Source: an uncultured Pseudomonadota bacterium
GTDB lineage: Bacteria; Pseudomonadota; Gammaproteobacteria; Burkholderiales; Methylophilaceae
Length of the DNA stretch: 14,197 nt
Direction of reading: 5' to 3'
NCBI GenBank assembly: GCA_903860085.1
Contig: CAIOPD010000035.1
Coordinates: 1 to 14,197, forward strand
This document shows positions 1-7,224 of this stretch, piece after piece. A model generated the notes under the pieces. The model saw only the letters and a list, made by a program, of their open reading frames with translations, searched no databases and was not told the DNA's origin. Made by a program: the position numbers and the translations under genes. The first letter of the stretch is position 1. Every line of letters begins with the position of its first letter.

Positions 1-1
1 A

Positions 2-250
2 GTGGCAGCAAAAATAAAACTTTTTATGCCTAGCCTATTGATTAAGCTAGAAAAGCTAGGGTGTGAAGTTACTTCAATTCGGGTCAAAGTGCAAGTGAAA
101 TCTAGTCCACAAGCCAAGCCGAAAGTCATAAAAAAAATAAGTTCTAAAGCTGGACTTGATCTACAGCTCTTAGCTAAAAAGCTAGCTGGCAGCCCATTAG
201 GCGACATCCTAAGCAAGCTAGCAAAAAAAGCAGATAAACCTCCAATGTGA
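2..250 (+). CDS. DUF721/DciA-like protein, C-terminal part (5' end outside window)
   Basis: The reading frame is open from the left edge to a TGA, giving 82 residues. The first full codon is GTG, but I read this as the interior of a longer gene, because the sequence resembles the end of the family and has no room for a ribosome binding site. Residues 7-31 (LFMPSLLIKLEKLG, then a beta strand with IRVKVQV) match the end of the DUF721 domain. The tail, with LLAKKLAGSPLGDILSKL, matches the helical C-terminus common in betaproteobacterial DUF721 proteins. The tail is Lys-rich, which would suit nucleic acid contact. Members related to DciA help load the replicative helicase, but the role of this short form is not established. 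The family call rests on pattern recall and only part of the domain is visible. Confidence 0.6.
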   Translation: MAAKIKLFMPSLLIKLEKLGCEVTSIRVKVQVKSSPQAKPKVIKKISSKAGLDLQLLAKKLAGSPLGDILSKLAKKADKPPM

Positions 251-497
251 GCTTAACGTTACAAGTTGCACTCAACAAGGGCTTACTAAAGTCAACGCCA
301 GCTCATGATTTTTAGGCTTTAGTATAAACAGTTGTTAGGCCTTCCTAATAGTGCAATAATGAGCCGTCGTTACAAATTATTTACAAGTTCAGCTCAACTC
401 GTAATGGCACTCACCAATAGTATTTTAACTGAGGAGTTTTGCATCACTTAGATTGATCAGCTATCGCACTTACTATTTAGCAATACATGTTTAGCAC

Positions 498-526
498 TTG
501 AGTTCAATTCGCACTAGTTTTATTTT
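498..526 (+). promoter_or_regulatory. Candidate sigma-70 promoter for hppA
   Basis: TTGAGT (498-503) and TATTTT (521-526) are separated by 17 bases, each matching four of six consensus positions. This would give a leader of roughly 55 bases before hppA. A competing candidate is TTACGA (533-538) with TAATTT (556-561), also 17 apart. Neither is strong. Confidence 0.35.
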
Positions 527-576
527 AACGTTTTACGACAACCACTTACGTGGCGTAATTTATAAAAATTGAGATA

Positions 577-581
577 GGGAG
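577..581 (+). promoter_or_regulatory. Ribosome binding site of hppA
   Basis: GGGAG lies five bases before the ATG at 587 and fixes that start. Confidence 0.75.
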
Positions 582-586
582 AAGTC

Positions 587-2620
587 ATGTCAGTCGAATT
601 AATGATTGCCATCGGAGCTGCTGTTTTAGCGGTCTTGTATGGTGCGGTAATGAGTAAATGGATTACAGGCTTACCAGCAGGTAATGCACGTATGCAGGAA
701 ATCGCGAGCGCAATTCAACAAGGGGCAGCGGCCTATTTAGCTCGCCAATACAAAACCATCACCATCGTCGGCGTCATTCTCGCCATCCTTATCGGTCTAT
801 TTCTAAATATTACTACCGCCATAGGCTTTGTAATCGGAGCAGTGTTATCTGGTGCTTGTGGCTTTATTGGTATGAATGTTTCAGTAAAAGCCAATGTACG
901 TACCGCGCAAGCCGCCACCAAAGGCATAGGGCCGGCGCTTGACGTTGCATTTAAAGGTGGTGCTATTACTGGCATGTTAGTCGTTGGACTTGGGTTATTA
1001 GGCGTTGCAGGTTTTTATGCCTTCTTAGGCGGCCCAGCAGCCACTGACTTGAACCCACTTATTGGCTTGGCTTTCGGCTCTTCACTGATTTCAATCTTCG
1101 CACGTCTTGGCGGTGGAATATTCACTAAGGGTGCAGACGTTGGCGCAGACTTAGTCGGTAAGGTTGAAGCTGGTATTCCAGAAGATGATCCACGAAACCC
1201 AGCCGTGATTGCCGATAATGTTGGTGATAACGTAGGGGACTGTGCGGGCATGGCTGCGGATTTATTTGAAACCTATGCTGTGACTTTGATTGCCACCATG
1301 GTTTTAGGTAGCCTGCTGATCAGCAATGCTGGCCCGAATAGTATGTACTATCCATTGATGTTAGCCGCGGTGTCTATCGTAGCTTCCATTATCGGTTGCT
1401 TCTTTGTAAAGGCGACACCCGGCATGAAAAACGTAATGCCTGCCTTGTATAAAGGGCTAGCCGTTGCAGGAACGCTTTCATTAGTGGCATTCTACTTTGT
1501 CACAATGAGAATGTTCCCAGATGGTCTAGTTGCAGGCGACCTTACCATCTCAGCCAACCAGTTATTTGGTGCATGTGCTGTAGGTTTAGTGCTTACTGCA
1601 GCTTTAGTATGGATTACCGAGTACTACACGGGTACTGATTACGCACCAGTGAAACATATTGCGCAGGCTTCAACGACTGGCCACGCGACCAATATTATTG
1701 CTGGTATCGGCATCTCGATGAAATCAACGGCTTGGCCTGTACTTTCCGTATGTTTGGCTATTTTCGTATCTCATCATTTAGGTGGCTTATATGGCGTGGC
1801 AATTGCTGCGACATCGATGCTGAGTATGGCCGGTATTGTAGTAGCCCTAGATGCCTATGGTCCGATTACCGACAATGCTGGTGGCATTGCTGAAATGGCA
1901 GGCTTACCAAAAGAAGTTCGTGATGTAACCGATCCATTGGATGCGGTAGGCAACACGACTAAAGCGGTCACCAAAGGTTATGCCATTGGTTCTGCTGGCC
2001 TAGCTGCCTTGGTGTTATTTGCCGATTACACGCATAAACTGCAAGGTGCAGGGATTGATGTGAAATTTGACTTAAGCGACCCAATGGTCATTATTGGCTT
2101 ATTCATTGGTGGATTAATTCCATTCCTGTTTGCCGCAATGGCCATGGAAGCAGTCGGTCGCGCAGCTGGTGCAGTCGTTGAAGAGGTTCGCCGTCAGTTC
2201 CGTGAAATCAAGGGAATTATGGAAGGTACTGCCAAACCTGAGTATGGCAAAGCTGTTGATATGCTGACCACAGCCGCTATTAAAGAAATGATGATTCCAT
2301 CACTCTTGCCAGTAGCTGTTCCGGTCGCTGTAGGTCTGATTCTTGGACCTGTAGCACTAGGTGGCTTGTTAATGGGCACCATCGTAACTGGTCTATTCGT
2401 GGCAATCTCAATGTGTACAGGTGGTGGTGCATGGGATAATGCGAAGAAATACATTGAAGATGGTAATCACGGCGGTAAAGGCTCAGAGGCGCATAAAGCG
2501 GCTGTTACTGGCGATACGGTAGGCGATCCCTACAAAGATACCGCGGGTCCTGCAGTAAACCCATTGATTAAAATTATCAATATTGTGGCGTTATTAATCG
2601 TGCCACTGTTACATCTGTAA
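587..2620 (+). CDS. hppA: K+-independent H+-translocating membrane pyrophosphatase
   Basis: This polytopic inner-membrane enzyme couples hydrolysis of PPi to proton pumping. The 677 residues are of normal family length and mostly hydrophobic, consistent with about 16 membrane segments. The substrate loop DVGADLVGK is at residues 184-192, followed by an Asp-rich stretch DNVGDNVGDCAGMAADLFE (210-228). A second set of acidic and Lys ligands lies in DAYGPITDNAGGIAEMAG (422-439) and on to GNTTKAVTKG (455-464). Lys459 and Thr462 in that last motif are the established marks of the K+-independent subclass; K+-dependent forms have Ala and Gly there. All characterised Na+ pumps are in the K+-dependent group, so this should pump H+. 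The gene is monocistronic as far as visible and converges on ppa. Start chosen from the GGGAG site. Confidence 0.96.
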   Translation: MSVELMIAIGAAVLAVLYGAVMSKWITGLPAGNARMQEIASAIQQGAAAYLARQYKTITIVGVILAILIGLFLNITTAIGFVIGAVLSGACGFIGMNVSVKANVRTAQAATKGIGPALDVAFKGGAITGMLVVGLGLLGVAGFYAFLGGPAATDLNPLIGLAFGSSLISIFARLGGGIFTKGADVGADLVGKVEAGIPEDDPRNPAVIADNVGDNVGDCAGMAADLFETYAVTLIATMVLGSLLISNAGPNSMYYPLMLAAVSIVASIIGCFFVKATPGMKNVMPALYKGLAVAGTLSLVAFYFVTMRMFPDGLVAGDLTISANQLFGACAVGLVLTAALVWITEYYTGTDYAPVKHIAQASTTGHATNIIAGIGISMKSTAWPVLSVCLAIFVSHHLGGLYGVAIAATSMLSMAGIVVALDAYGPITDNAGGIAEMAGLPKEVRDVTDPLDAVGNTTKAVTKGYAIGSAGLAALVLFADYTHKLQGAGIDVKFDLSDPMVIIGLFIGGLIPFLFAAMAMEAVGRAAGAVVEEVRRQFREIKGIMEGTAKPEYGKAVDMLTTAAIKEMMIPSLLPVAVPVAVGLILGPVALGGLLMGTIVTGLFVAISMCTGGGAWDNAKKYIEDGNHGGKGSEAHKAAVTGDTVGDPYKDTAGPAVNPLIKIINIVALLIVPLLHL

Positions 2621-2645
2621 GGTTTACTTTAGCAAGTGTAGCAAT

Positions 2646-2675
2646 GTAAAAAGGCAGCCTAGGCTGCCTTTTTAC
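2646..2675. terminator. Bidirectional rho-independent terminator between hppA and ppa
   Basis: A 30-base perfect palindrome with its axis at CCTAGG. The core GGCAGCC/GGCTGCC is flanked by five A on the left and five T on the right. It therefore gives a GC-rich hairpin followed by a U run on either strand. It lies 26 bases after the hppA stop and 25 bases after the ppa stop, so it serves both convergent genes. Confidence 0.92.
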
Positions 2676-2699
2676 TGATCTTTAACTGACTGTATTTGA

Positions 2700-3248
2700 T
2701 TAGAAAGCTGGCTTTACCTTAGCTTTATTGTAGTTATCTACGCCTTCAAGGATCTCTTTCTTCGCTTGATCAATATCACCCCAACCGTTTATTTTGACCC
2801 ATTTGCCTTTATCCAAATCTTTATAATGCTCAAAGAAGTGTGAAATCATATTAAGGCGCCAATCAGAAACGTCTTTATGCGTTTTTAAGTGACCATATAA
2901 ACCACACACTTTTTCAACTGGCACAGCTAATACTTTAGCATCTAGTCCAGCTTCATCTTCCATCAGAAGCACGCCTAGTGGACGGCAACGAACCACCACA
3001 CCAGGAATTAATGGTACTGGCGTCATGACCAAGACATCAACTGGATCGCCATCGTCGGCTAGCGTATGAGGAACATAACCATAGTTGGTTGGGTACTGCA
3101 TAGCTGTACCCATAAAGCGGTCTACGAAAATTGCACCACTTTCTTTGTCAACTTCATACTTGACTGGGTCACCCTGCATTGGGATTTCAATGATTACATT
3201 AAAATCATTGGGGACATCTTTACCGGTTGGCACTTGGTTTAACGACAT
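2700..3248 (-). CDS. ppa: Soluble family I inorganic pyrophosphatase
   Basis: This cytoplasmic enzyme hydrolyses PPi to two phosphates, pulling biosynthetic reactions forward. The 182 residues are slightly longer than the E. coli enzyme (about 175). The family signature with DDGDPVDVLV is at residues 65-74, so the metal-binding aspartates are D66, D68 and D71. Further ligands are visible at D98, D103 and K105 in MEDEAGLDAKVLAVP. E21, K30, E32 and R44 match the other active-site positions, so the enzyme looks fully competent. The ATG is preceded by AGGA seven bases upstream and by an extended -10 promoter. It converges on hppA, so the chromosome places a PPi-wasting and a PPi-harvesting enzyme side by side. 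The gene is separated from purC by 203 bases and probably has its own transcript. Confidence 0.97.
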   Translation of the reverse strand: MSLNQVPTGKDVPNDFNVIIEIPMQGDPVKYEVDKESGAIFVDRFMGTAMQYPTNYGYVPHTLADDGDPVDVLVMTPVPLIPGVVVRCRPLGVLLMEDEAGLDAKVLAVPVEKVCGLYGHLKTHKDVSDWRLNMISHFFEHYKDLDKGKWVKINGWGDIDQAKKEILEGVDNYNKAKVKPAF

Positions 3249-3297
3249 GACTAATTCCTAGAGGGTAATTTTTTATAAGGGTTAATTTTGAGCCGCA

Positions 3298-3326
3298 ATT
3301 ATAGCAAGCCCATGACAAAATCACAG
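3298..3326 (-). promoter_or_regulatory. Extended -10 promoter of ppa
   Basis: On the minus strand TGCTATAAT (3306 to 3298) is a perfect extended -10 element (TGnTATAAT). A weak -35 hexamer, CTGTGA (3326-3321), lies 17 bases upstream; extended -10 promoters tolerate this. Transcription would start near 3291, giving a leader of about 43 bases before the ppa ATG. Confidence 0.65.
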
Positions 3327-3369
3327 AAAAGTGCCCAATTAAATTAAGGGCTTAGCTGGACTGCGCGTT

Positions 3370-3399
3370 CTCAAGGTGCCTTAGCAGCTCAGCCTTGAG
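3370..3399 (-). repeat. Inverted repeat downstream of purC
   Basis: CTCAAGG (3370-3376) and CCTTGAG (3393-3399) form a 7-base-pair stem with a 16-base loop, between the purC stop and the ppa promoter. There is no T run on either side, so it is not a standard intrinsic terminator. It could be a 3'-end protecting hairpin or part of a factor-dependent termination site. Confidence 0.35.
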
Positions 3400-3451
3400 G
3401 TAAATACAAGATTATTGAAGTAACCTAAGTCTGGAATAAGAGCAGTATCAG

Positions 3452-4354
3452 TTAATCTAGATTAAGCCCTTGGCCTGTGAGGCGTTCAAAGGCTTCCATA
3501 TACTTAGCACTAGTTTTTTGTGCGACATCTGCCGGCAAAACTGGCGCTGGCGCCGTTTTGTTCCAGCCAGTACTTTCTAACCAATCCCTGACATATTGCT
3601 TATCATAGCTAGGAGGATTTTTCCCAATTACATAACTATCGGCTGGCCAAAATCTTGAGGAATCAGGAGTCAGCACTTCATCCATAACGTGCAAAACACC
3701 GTGTTTATCTAAACCAAATTCAAATTTAGTATCCGCAATAATAATGCCGCGAGTTAGCGCATAGGCCGCAGCCTGTTCATAGAGTGCAAGACTTGCTTTA
3801 GCGACCTGCGCGCACATATCTGCACCCAATAAGTCTGCTGCTTGTTGCAAACTGATATTTTCATCATGCTCACCTACTGCAGCTTTGCTTGATGGTGTAA
3901 ATAGTGGTGTAGGTAACTTGGAGGCTTCTTGCAGACCAACTGGCAACTGAATGCCACAAACAGTACCTTTGGCTTTGTATTCCTTCCAACCACTACCTAC
4001 TAGGTACCCTCGCACGATGGCTTCAATCGGCAAAGCTTTTAGTTTTTTGACTACTACTGAGCGGTTCTTTAGCTGTATTTTTTCAGCAGAATTGCTCACC
4101 ACACTGACTGGATCAATACCGGTTAAATGGTTGGGTACGACGCCTTTTAGTTTATCAAACCAGAAGTTGGCCATTTGCGTTAGCATCGCGCCTTTATTAG
4201 CAATGCCGGTAGGTAAAATCACATCAAACGCAGAAAGTCTGTCCGTGCTCACTAACAGCATGGTCTCGGCGTCGATATCATAAATATCGCGCACCTTACC
4301 TTGGTGTATGCGTTTTAAACTAGTGATTGTGGTCTCTAATAAAGGCTGATTCAT
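3452..4354 (-). CDS. purC: Phosphoribosylaminoimidazole-succinocarboxamide (SAICAR) synthase
   Basis: It ligates aspartate to CAIR using ATP, a middle step of de novo IMP synthesis in the cytoplasm. At 300 residues it belongs to the longer, yeast Ade1-like branch rather than the roughly 240-residue E. coli type. Visible motifs are QGKVRDIY (18-25), STDRLSAFD (36-44), the signature PIEAIVRGYLVGSG (109-122), SKAAVGEHDE (156-165), ADTKFEFG (207-214) and DEVLTPDSSRFW (225-236). The N-terminus begins at the expected distance from KVRD, which supports this ATG, although no clear Shine-Dalgarno site precedes it. It lies 105 bases downstream of pyk. In many betaproteobacteria fba stands between these two; here it does not. 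A consensus TATAAT upstream suggests it can be transcribed on its own. Confidence 0.96.
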   Translation of the reverse strand: MNQPLLETTITSLKRIHQGKVRDIYDIDAETMLLVSTDRLSAFDVILPTGIANKGAMLTQMANFWFDKLKGVVPNHLTGIDPVSVVSNSAEKIQLKNRSVVVKKLKALPIEAIVRGYLVGSGWKEYKAKGTVCGIQLPVGLQEASKLPTPLFTPSSKAAVGEHDENISLQQAADLLGADMCAQVAKASLALYEQAAAYALTRGIIIADTKFEFGLDKHGVLHVMDEVLTPDSSRFWPADSYVIGKNPPSYDKQYVRDWLESTGWNKTAPAPVLPADVAQKTSAKYMEAFERLTGQGLNLD

Positions 4355-4392
4355 GGTGATCGTTTAACTTAAGAGTGACTTGGTAGTTGCAT

Positions 4393-4398
4393 ATTATA
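4393..4398 (-). promoter_or_regulatory. Candidate -10 box upstream of purC
   Basis: A perfect TATAAT on the minus strand lies 38 bases before the purC ATG. No good -35 hexamer is found at 16-18 bases, so the promoter is weak, activator-dependent or absent. Confidence 0.35.
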
Positions 4399-4459
4399 AA
4401 TGCGTAGCGAAACTTTACCTATCCATTTGCATGCGCTTACTCACTTGCAATGCTAGGTG

Positions 4460-5896
4460 CTAGCTCAGTCTATTCTCACCAATTTTAATAATTTTTAGTG
4501 TATTGGTTCCGCCGGGGCTTCCAATCGGCTCACCAAAAGTCAGTAAAACTAAATCGCCTGCATTCACAACTTTTTCTTGTAACAAAACCTGTTCCATTTC
4601 ACGCAAAATTTCATCGCGATTTTTGTTTTCTTGCTCAATCGGATATGGGTACACTCCTCGATGCAACGTAAGTTTTCTCCGTGCACCTTTATCTGGAGAT
4701 AGCGCATAGATGGGCACTTCAGCATCAGCACGCGATAACCACTGTGCGGCATTGCCAGATTGGGTTAGCGCTGCAATCGCTTTAATTTTTAAGTGCTGTG
4801 CGGTATAGATGGCGGCGGCGGCAACAGCCTCGTCGGTTTTGATAAATGTTTGATCCAGTTTTTGCACGTGTTGCTGGCTAAAGTACTCTTTTTCTGCCTC
4901 AATGACTACACGGTGAACCGCTTGCACTGTTTCTAACGGATATTGGCCAGCGGCAGTTTCAGCCGATAACATTACGGCATCGGTACCATCAAGTACTGCA
5001 TTAGCGACGTCAGAGACTTCGGCTCGGGTTGGAATCGGGCTAGTAATCATAGATTCCATCATCTGCGTAGCAGTAATCACTAGCTTATTTTGTGCACGCG
5101 CCATGCGTATCATACGCTTTTGAAGGCCAGGCACTGCGGCATCCCCAACCTCTACTCCTAGGTCACCGCGCGCCACCATAATGGCATCTGAGGCTTCAAT
5201 AATCGCCTCAAGGTTATCTATGGCTTCTGCCCGCTCAATTTTGGCGATAATACTGGCATTACCGCCAGCCTTTTTCACCAAGCTACGCGCCAACTCTACA
5301 TCTGCAGCTGACTTAGGGAAAGAAATCGCGATATAGTCGGCTTCCAAAGCGACTGCGGTTTTAATATCTTCACGATCTTTTTTGGTCAAGGCATCGGCCG
5401 ACAGACCTCCTCCTTGGCGATTAATGCCTTTATTGTCAGAGAGGGTACCCCCATTAAGTACCACGCAATGAATTTTCTGACCAATCACACGATCTACCTG
5501 CATGGTGATGCGACCATCATCTAACAATAAAATGGTTTGCGCGGAGACTTCTTGCGGTAGGGTTTTATAGTCTAGTCCCACATTGTATTGGTCACCCAAT
5601 TCGCAAGCTGCATCTAAGGTAAATAGGTCGCCTGTTTTTAAACTAATCTTACCGAGCGCAAATTTTCCGATACGAATTTTAGGGCCTTGCAAATCGCACA
5701 AGATACCGATAGGGCGATTAAGCTTGGTGGCAATAGCACGAACCGTCTCTGCCCGTTGAATATGATCTGCCGCTAATCCATGCGAGAAGTTTAAACGCAC
5801 GACATTCACTCCAGCAGCAATCATGCGTGCCAGCATTTCCTCACTGCTAGAGGATGGGCCTAACGTTGCCACAATTTTGGTTTTGCGTAAAGTCAC
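4460..5896 (-). CDS. pyk: Pyruvate kinase, PykA type
   Basis: It converts phosphoenolpyruvate and ADP to pyruvate and ATP, the last step of glycolysis. The 478 residues match the PykA-type length and carry GVNVVRLNFSHG (29-40), CDLQGPKIRIG (67-77), the active-site signature IIAKIERAEA (216-225) with catalytic K219 and metal ligands E221 and D245, and TATQMMESMITSPIPTRAEV (275-294). The stretch GINRQGGGLSADALTKKD (157-174) resembles E. coli PykA rather than PykF. The start is GTG, supported by AAAGG six bases upstream; the sequence begins TLRKTKIVATLGPSS as expected. It follows pgk by 88 bases with a hairpin terminator in between, which leaves little room for a separate promoter. Its level may therefore be set by readthrough from pgk. 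A small stem (GCTAG/CTAGC, 4452-4464) overlaps its stop codon. Confidence 0.96.
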   Translation of the reverse strand: MTLRKTKIVATLGPSSSSEEMLARMIAAGVNVVRLNFSHGLAADHIQRAETVRAIATKLNRPIGILCDLQGPKIRIGKFALGKISLKTGDLFTLDAACELGDQYNVGLDYKTLPQEVSAQTILLLDDGRITMQVDRVIGQKIHCVVLNGGTLSDNKGINRQGGGLSADALTKKDREDIKTAVALEADYIAISFPKSAADVELARSLVKKAGGNASIIAKIERAEAIDNLEAIIEASDAIMVARGDLGVEVGDAAVPGLQKRMIRMARAQNKLVITATQMMESMITSPIPTRAEVSDVANAVLDGTDAVMLSAETAAGQYPLETVQAVHRVVIEAEKEYFSQQHVQKLDQTFIKTDEAVAAAAIYTAQHLKIKAIAALTQSGNAAQWLSRADAEVPIYALSPDKGARRKLTLHRGVYPYPIEQENKNRDEILREMEQVLLQEKVVNAGDLVLLTFGEPIGSPGGTNTLKIIKIGENRLS

Positions 5897-5902
5897 TGGT
5901 TA

Positions 5903-5907
5903 CCTTT
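5903..5907 (-). promoter_or_regulatory. Ribosome binding site supporting the GTG start of pyk
   Basis: AAAGG on the minus strand is six bases before the GTG at 5896. No in-frame ATG nearby offers an alternative that keeps the conserved KTKIVATLGP start. Confidence 0.7.
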
Positions 5908-5928
5908 GTGTAGTTACATCATTCAAAT

Positions 5929-5950
5929 AAAAAAGGGGCTACTTGCCCCT
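5929..5950 (-). terminator. Rho-independent terminator (possible attenuator) between pgk and pyk
   Basis: In the minus-strand transcript AGGGGC (5950-5945) pairs with GCCCCT (5939-5934). The loop has five bases and a run of six T (5934-5929) follows, continuing as A then TTT. It stands 35 bases after the pgk stop and 22 bases before the pyk Shine-Dalgarno site. A run of T on the opposite strand (5952-5956) makes it possibly bidirectional, but no plus-strand gene ends here. The 8-base segment 5969-5976 can pair with one arm of this stem instead; see the findings. Confidence 0.8.
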
Positions 5951-5984
5951 ATTTTTATTCATGACTCAGGGCAAGTTCATACGT

Positions 5985-7193
5985 TTAGTGCTTAGATTCA
6001 GCCGCACGTAACTCTAGGATTTCTACTGCTGGCAATTTTTTACCTTCTAAAAATTCTAGAAATGCACCACCTGCGGTTGAAATATAATCAATATTATCTT
6101 CAATACCGTACTTCTGAATCGCAGCAATGGTATCGCCACCACCAGCTAAGGTGAAAGCTTTGGTATTAGCAATGGCCATGGCGATGACTTTAGTGCCCTC
6201 ACCAAACTGATCAAATTCAAACACACCGACAGGTCCGTTCCATACTACCGTACCGGCATTTTCAATAATCTTAGCAATAGCTAAAGCAGATTTCGGGCCA
6301 ATATCAAAAATCATATCATCGGTCGCAACCTTAGTAACGTCTTTACTCACTGCGACTTCATTGGCATCAAATTTCTTACCGCAAACCACATCTTCTGCGA
6401 TCGGCACCGCGGCACCCCTTTGCGACATTTTGTCCATTAAGGTGCGTGCAACTGGCACTAGATCATCTTCACACAATGATTTACCAACCTCAAATCCAAC
6501 CGCTTTTAGAAAAGTATTGGCGATTCCACCGCCCACCACCATTTGATCTACTTTGTCCGCCAAGCTTTCTAATACCGTTAACTTGGTTGAAACTTTACTA
6601 CCGCCGACGATGGCTACCATAGGCCTTGCAGGACTGAGCAAAGCTTTAGTCAGGGCATCTAGTTCATTCACCAACAATATGCCCGCAGCCGCTACAGACG
6701 CAAACTTAGCTACGCCGTGAGTGGAGGCTTCTGCACGATGCGCTGTGCCGAAGGCATCCATCACAAAGATATCGCATAAATGTGCATACTTTTGTGACAA
6801 GGCATCATTATTCTTTTTTTCACCGATATTAAAGCGGCAGTTTTCCAACACCACTAGCTCGCCGACAGCCACTTCAAATCCACCATCAACCCAATCTTGA
6901 ATTAATCGAACTGGTTGGGCAAGGTTATTGGTTTGCTTTAACTTGGCAGAGATAATATCAACTACCGGTTGGAGTGAGTTCTCTTGAGAATAAACACCCT
7001 CTTCTGGGCGACCCAAATGTGAAGTCACCATCACACGAGCCCCAGCCTTCAGTGCAAATTCTATCGTAGCCATTGAAGCGGTGATACGCGCATCTGAAGT
7101 GACTTTGCCGGCTGAAACCGGCACATTAAGATCAGCGCGAATCAGGACACGCTTATTACTTAAATCTAAATCGGTCATCTTAATAACGTTCAT
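5985..7193 (-). CDS. pgk: Phosphoglycerate kinase
   Basis: It transfers the acyl phosphate of 1,3-bisphosphoglycerate to ADP, directly downstream of GAPDH in the pathway. The 402 residues have the usual two-lobe layout. The N-terminal substrate lobe holds RADLNVP (19-25), HLGRP (59-63), R120 and R153. The C-terminal nucleotide lobe holds GGSKVSTK (197-204), WNGPVGVFEF (318-327) and AGGGDT (350-355). A GTG one codon upstream (7196) is in frame, but AGGA lies only three bases from that GTG and six bases from the ATG at 7193, so I use the ATG. A third option, the ATG four residues before LDLSNKR, is less likely. Only 31 bases separate it from gap, so both are surely on one transcript. A hairpin terminator follows. 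Confidence 0.97.
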   Translation of the reverse strand: MNVIKMTDLDLSNKRVLIRADLNVPVSAGKVTSDARITASMATIEFALKAGARVMVTSHLGRPEEGVYSQENSLQPVVDIISAKLKQTNNLAQPVRLIQDWVDGGFEVAVGELVVLENCRFNIGEKKNNDALSQKYAHLCDIFVMDAFGTAHRAEASTHGVAKFASVAAAGILLVNELDALTKALLSPARPMVAIVGGSKVSTKLTVLESLADKVDQMVVGGGIANTFLKAVGFEVGKSLCEDDLVPVARTLMDKMSQRGAAVPIAEDVVCGKKFDANEVAVSKDVTKVATDDMIFDIGPKSALAIAKIIENAGTVVWNGPVGVFEFDQFGEGTKVIAMAIANTKAFTLAGGGDTIAAIQKYGIEDNIDYISTAGGAFLEFLEGKKLPAVEILELRAAESKH

Positions 7194-7199
7194 CACTAT

Positions 7200-7203
7200 T
7201 CCT
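7200..7203 (-). promoter_or_regulatory. Ribosome binding site deciding the pgk start
   Basis: AGGA on the minus strand, six bases before the ATG at 7193 and three before the in-frame GTG at 7196; the spacing favours the ATG. Confidence 0.7.
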
Positions 7204-7224
7204 TTTGCTATGACTTAAGGCTAA

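Larger units (their letters stand above)
251..586. other. 336-base intergenic spacer upstream of hppA
   Basis: I find no convincing gene here. It holds several short inverted repeats: GTTG-CACT-CAAC at 265-276, TTAGG-CCTT-CCTAA at 335-348 and CCAC-TTAC-GTGG at 542-553. None is followed by a T run, so I see no terminator for the DUF721 gene. A 30-codon frame at 359-451 lacks a ribosome binding site. The right-hand end carries the likely hppA promoter and Shine-Dalgarno site. Confidence 0.6.

Noticed and set aside
359..451. A 30-codon frame starting ATGAGCCGTCGT in the spacer before hppA
   Set aside because: There is no Shine-Dalgarno site, no recognisable domain and no promoter tied to it; frames of this length are expected by chance.
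263..515. Recurring fragments such as AGTTGCACTCAAC, AGTTCAGCTCAACT and GAGTTCAATTCGCACT
   Set aside because: They look alike but have no fixed spacing, length or consensus, so I cannot call them a repeat array or iterons.
733..2454. Minus-strand frames of about 80 codons opposite hppA
   Set aside because: They are antisense shadows of a long conserved membrane-protein gene and lack start signals and recognisable content.
4452..4464. GCTAG-GTG-CTAGC stem over the pyk stop codon as a terminator
   Set aside because: The stem has only five pairs and no U run follows on either strand.
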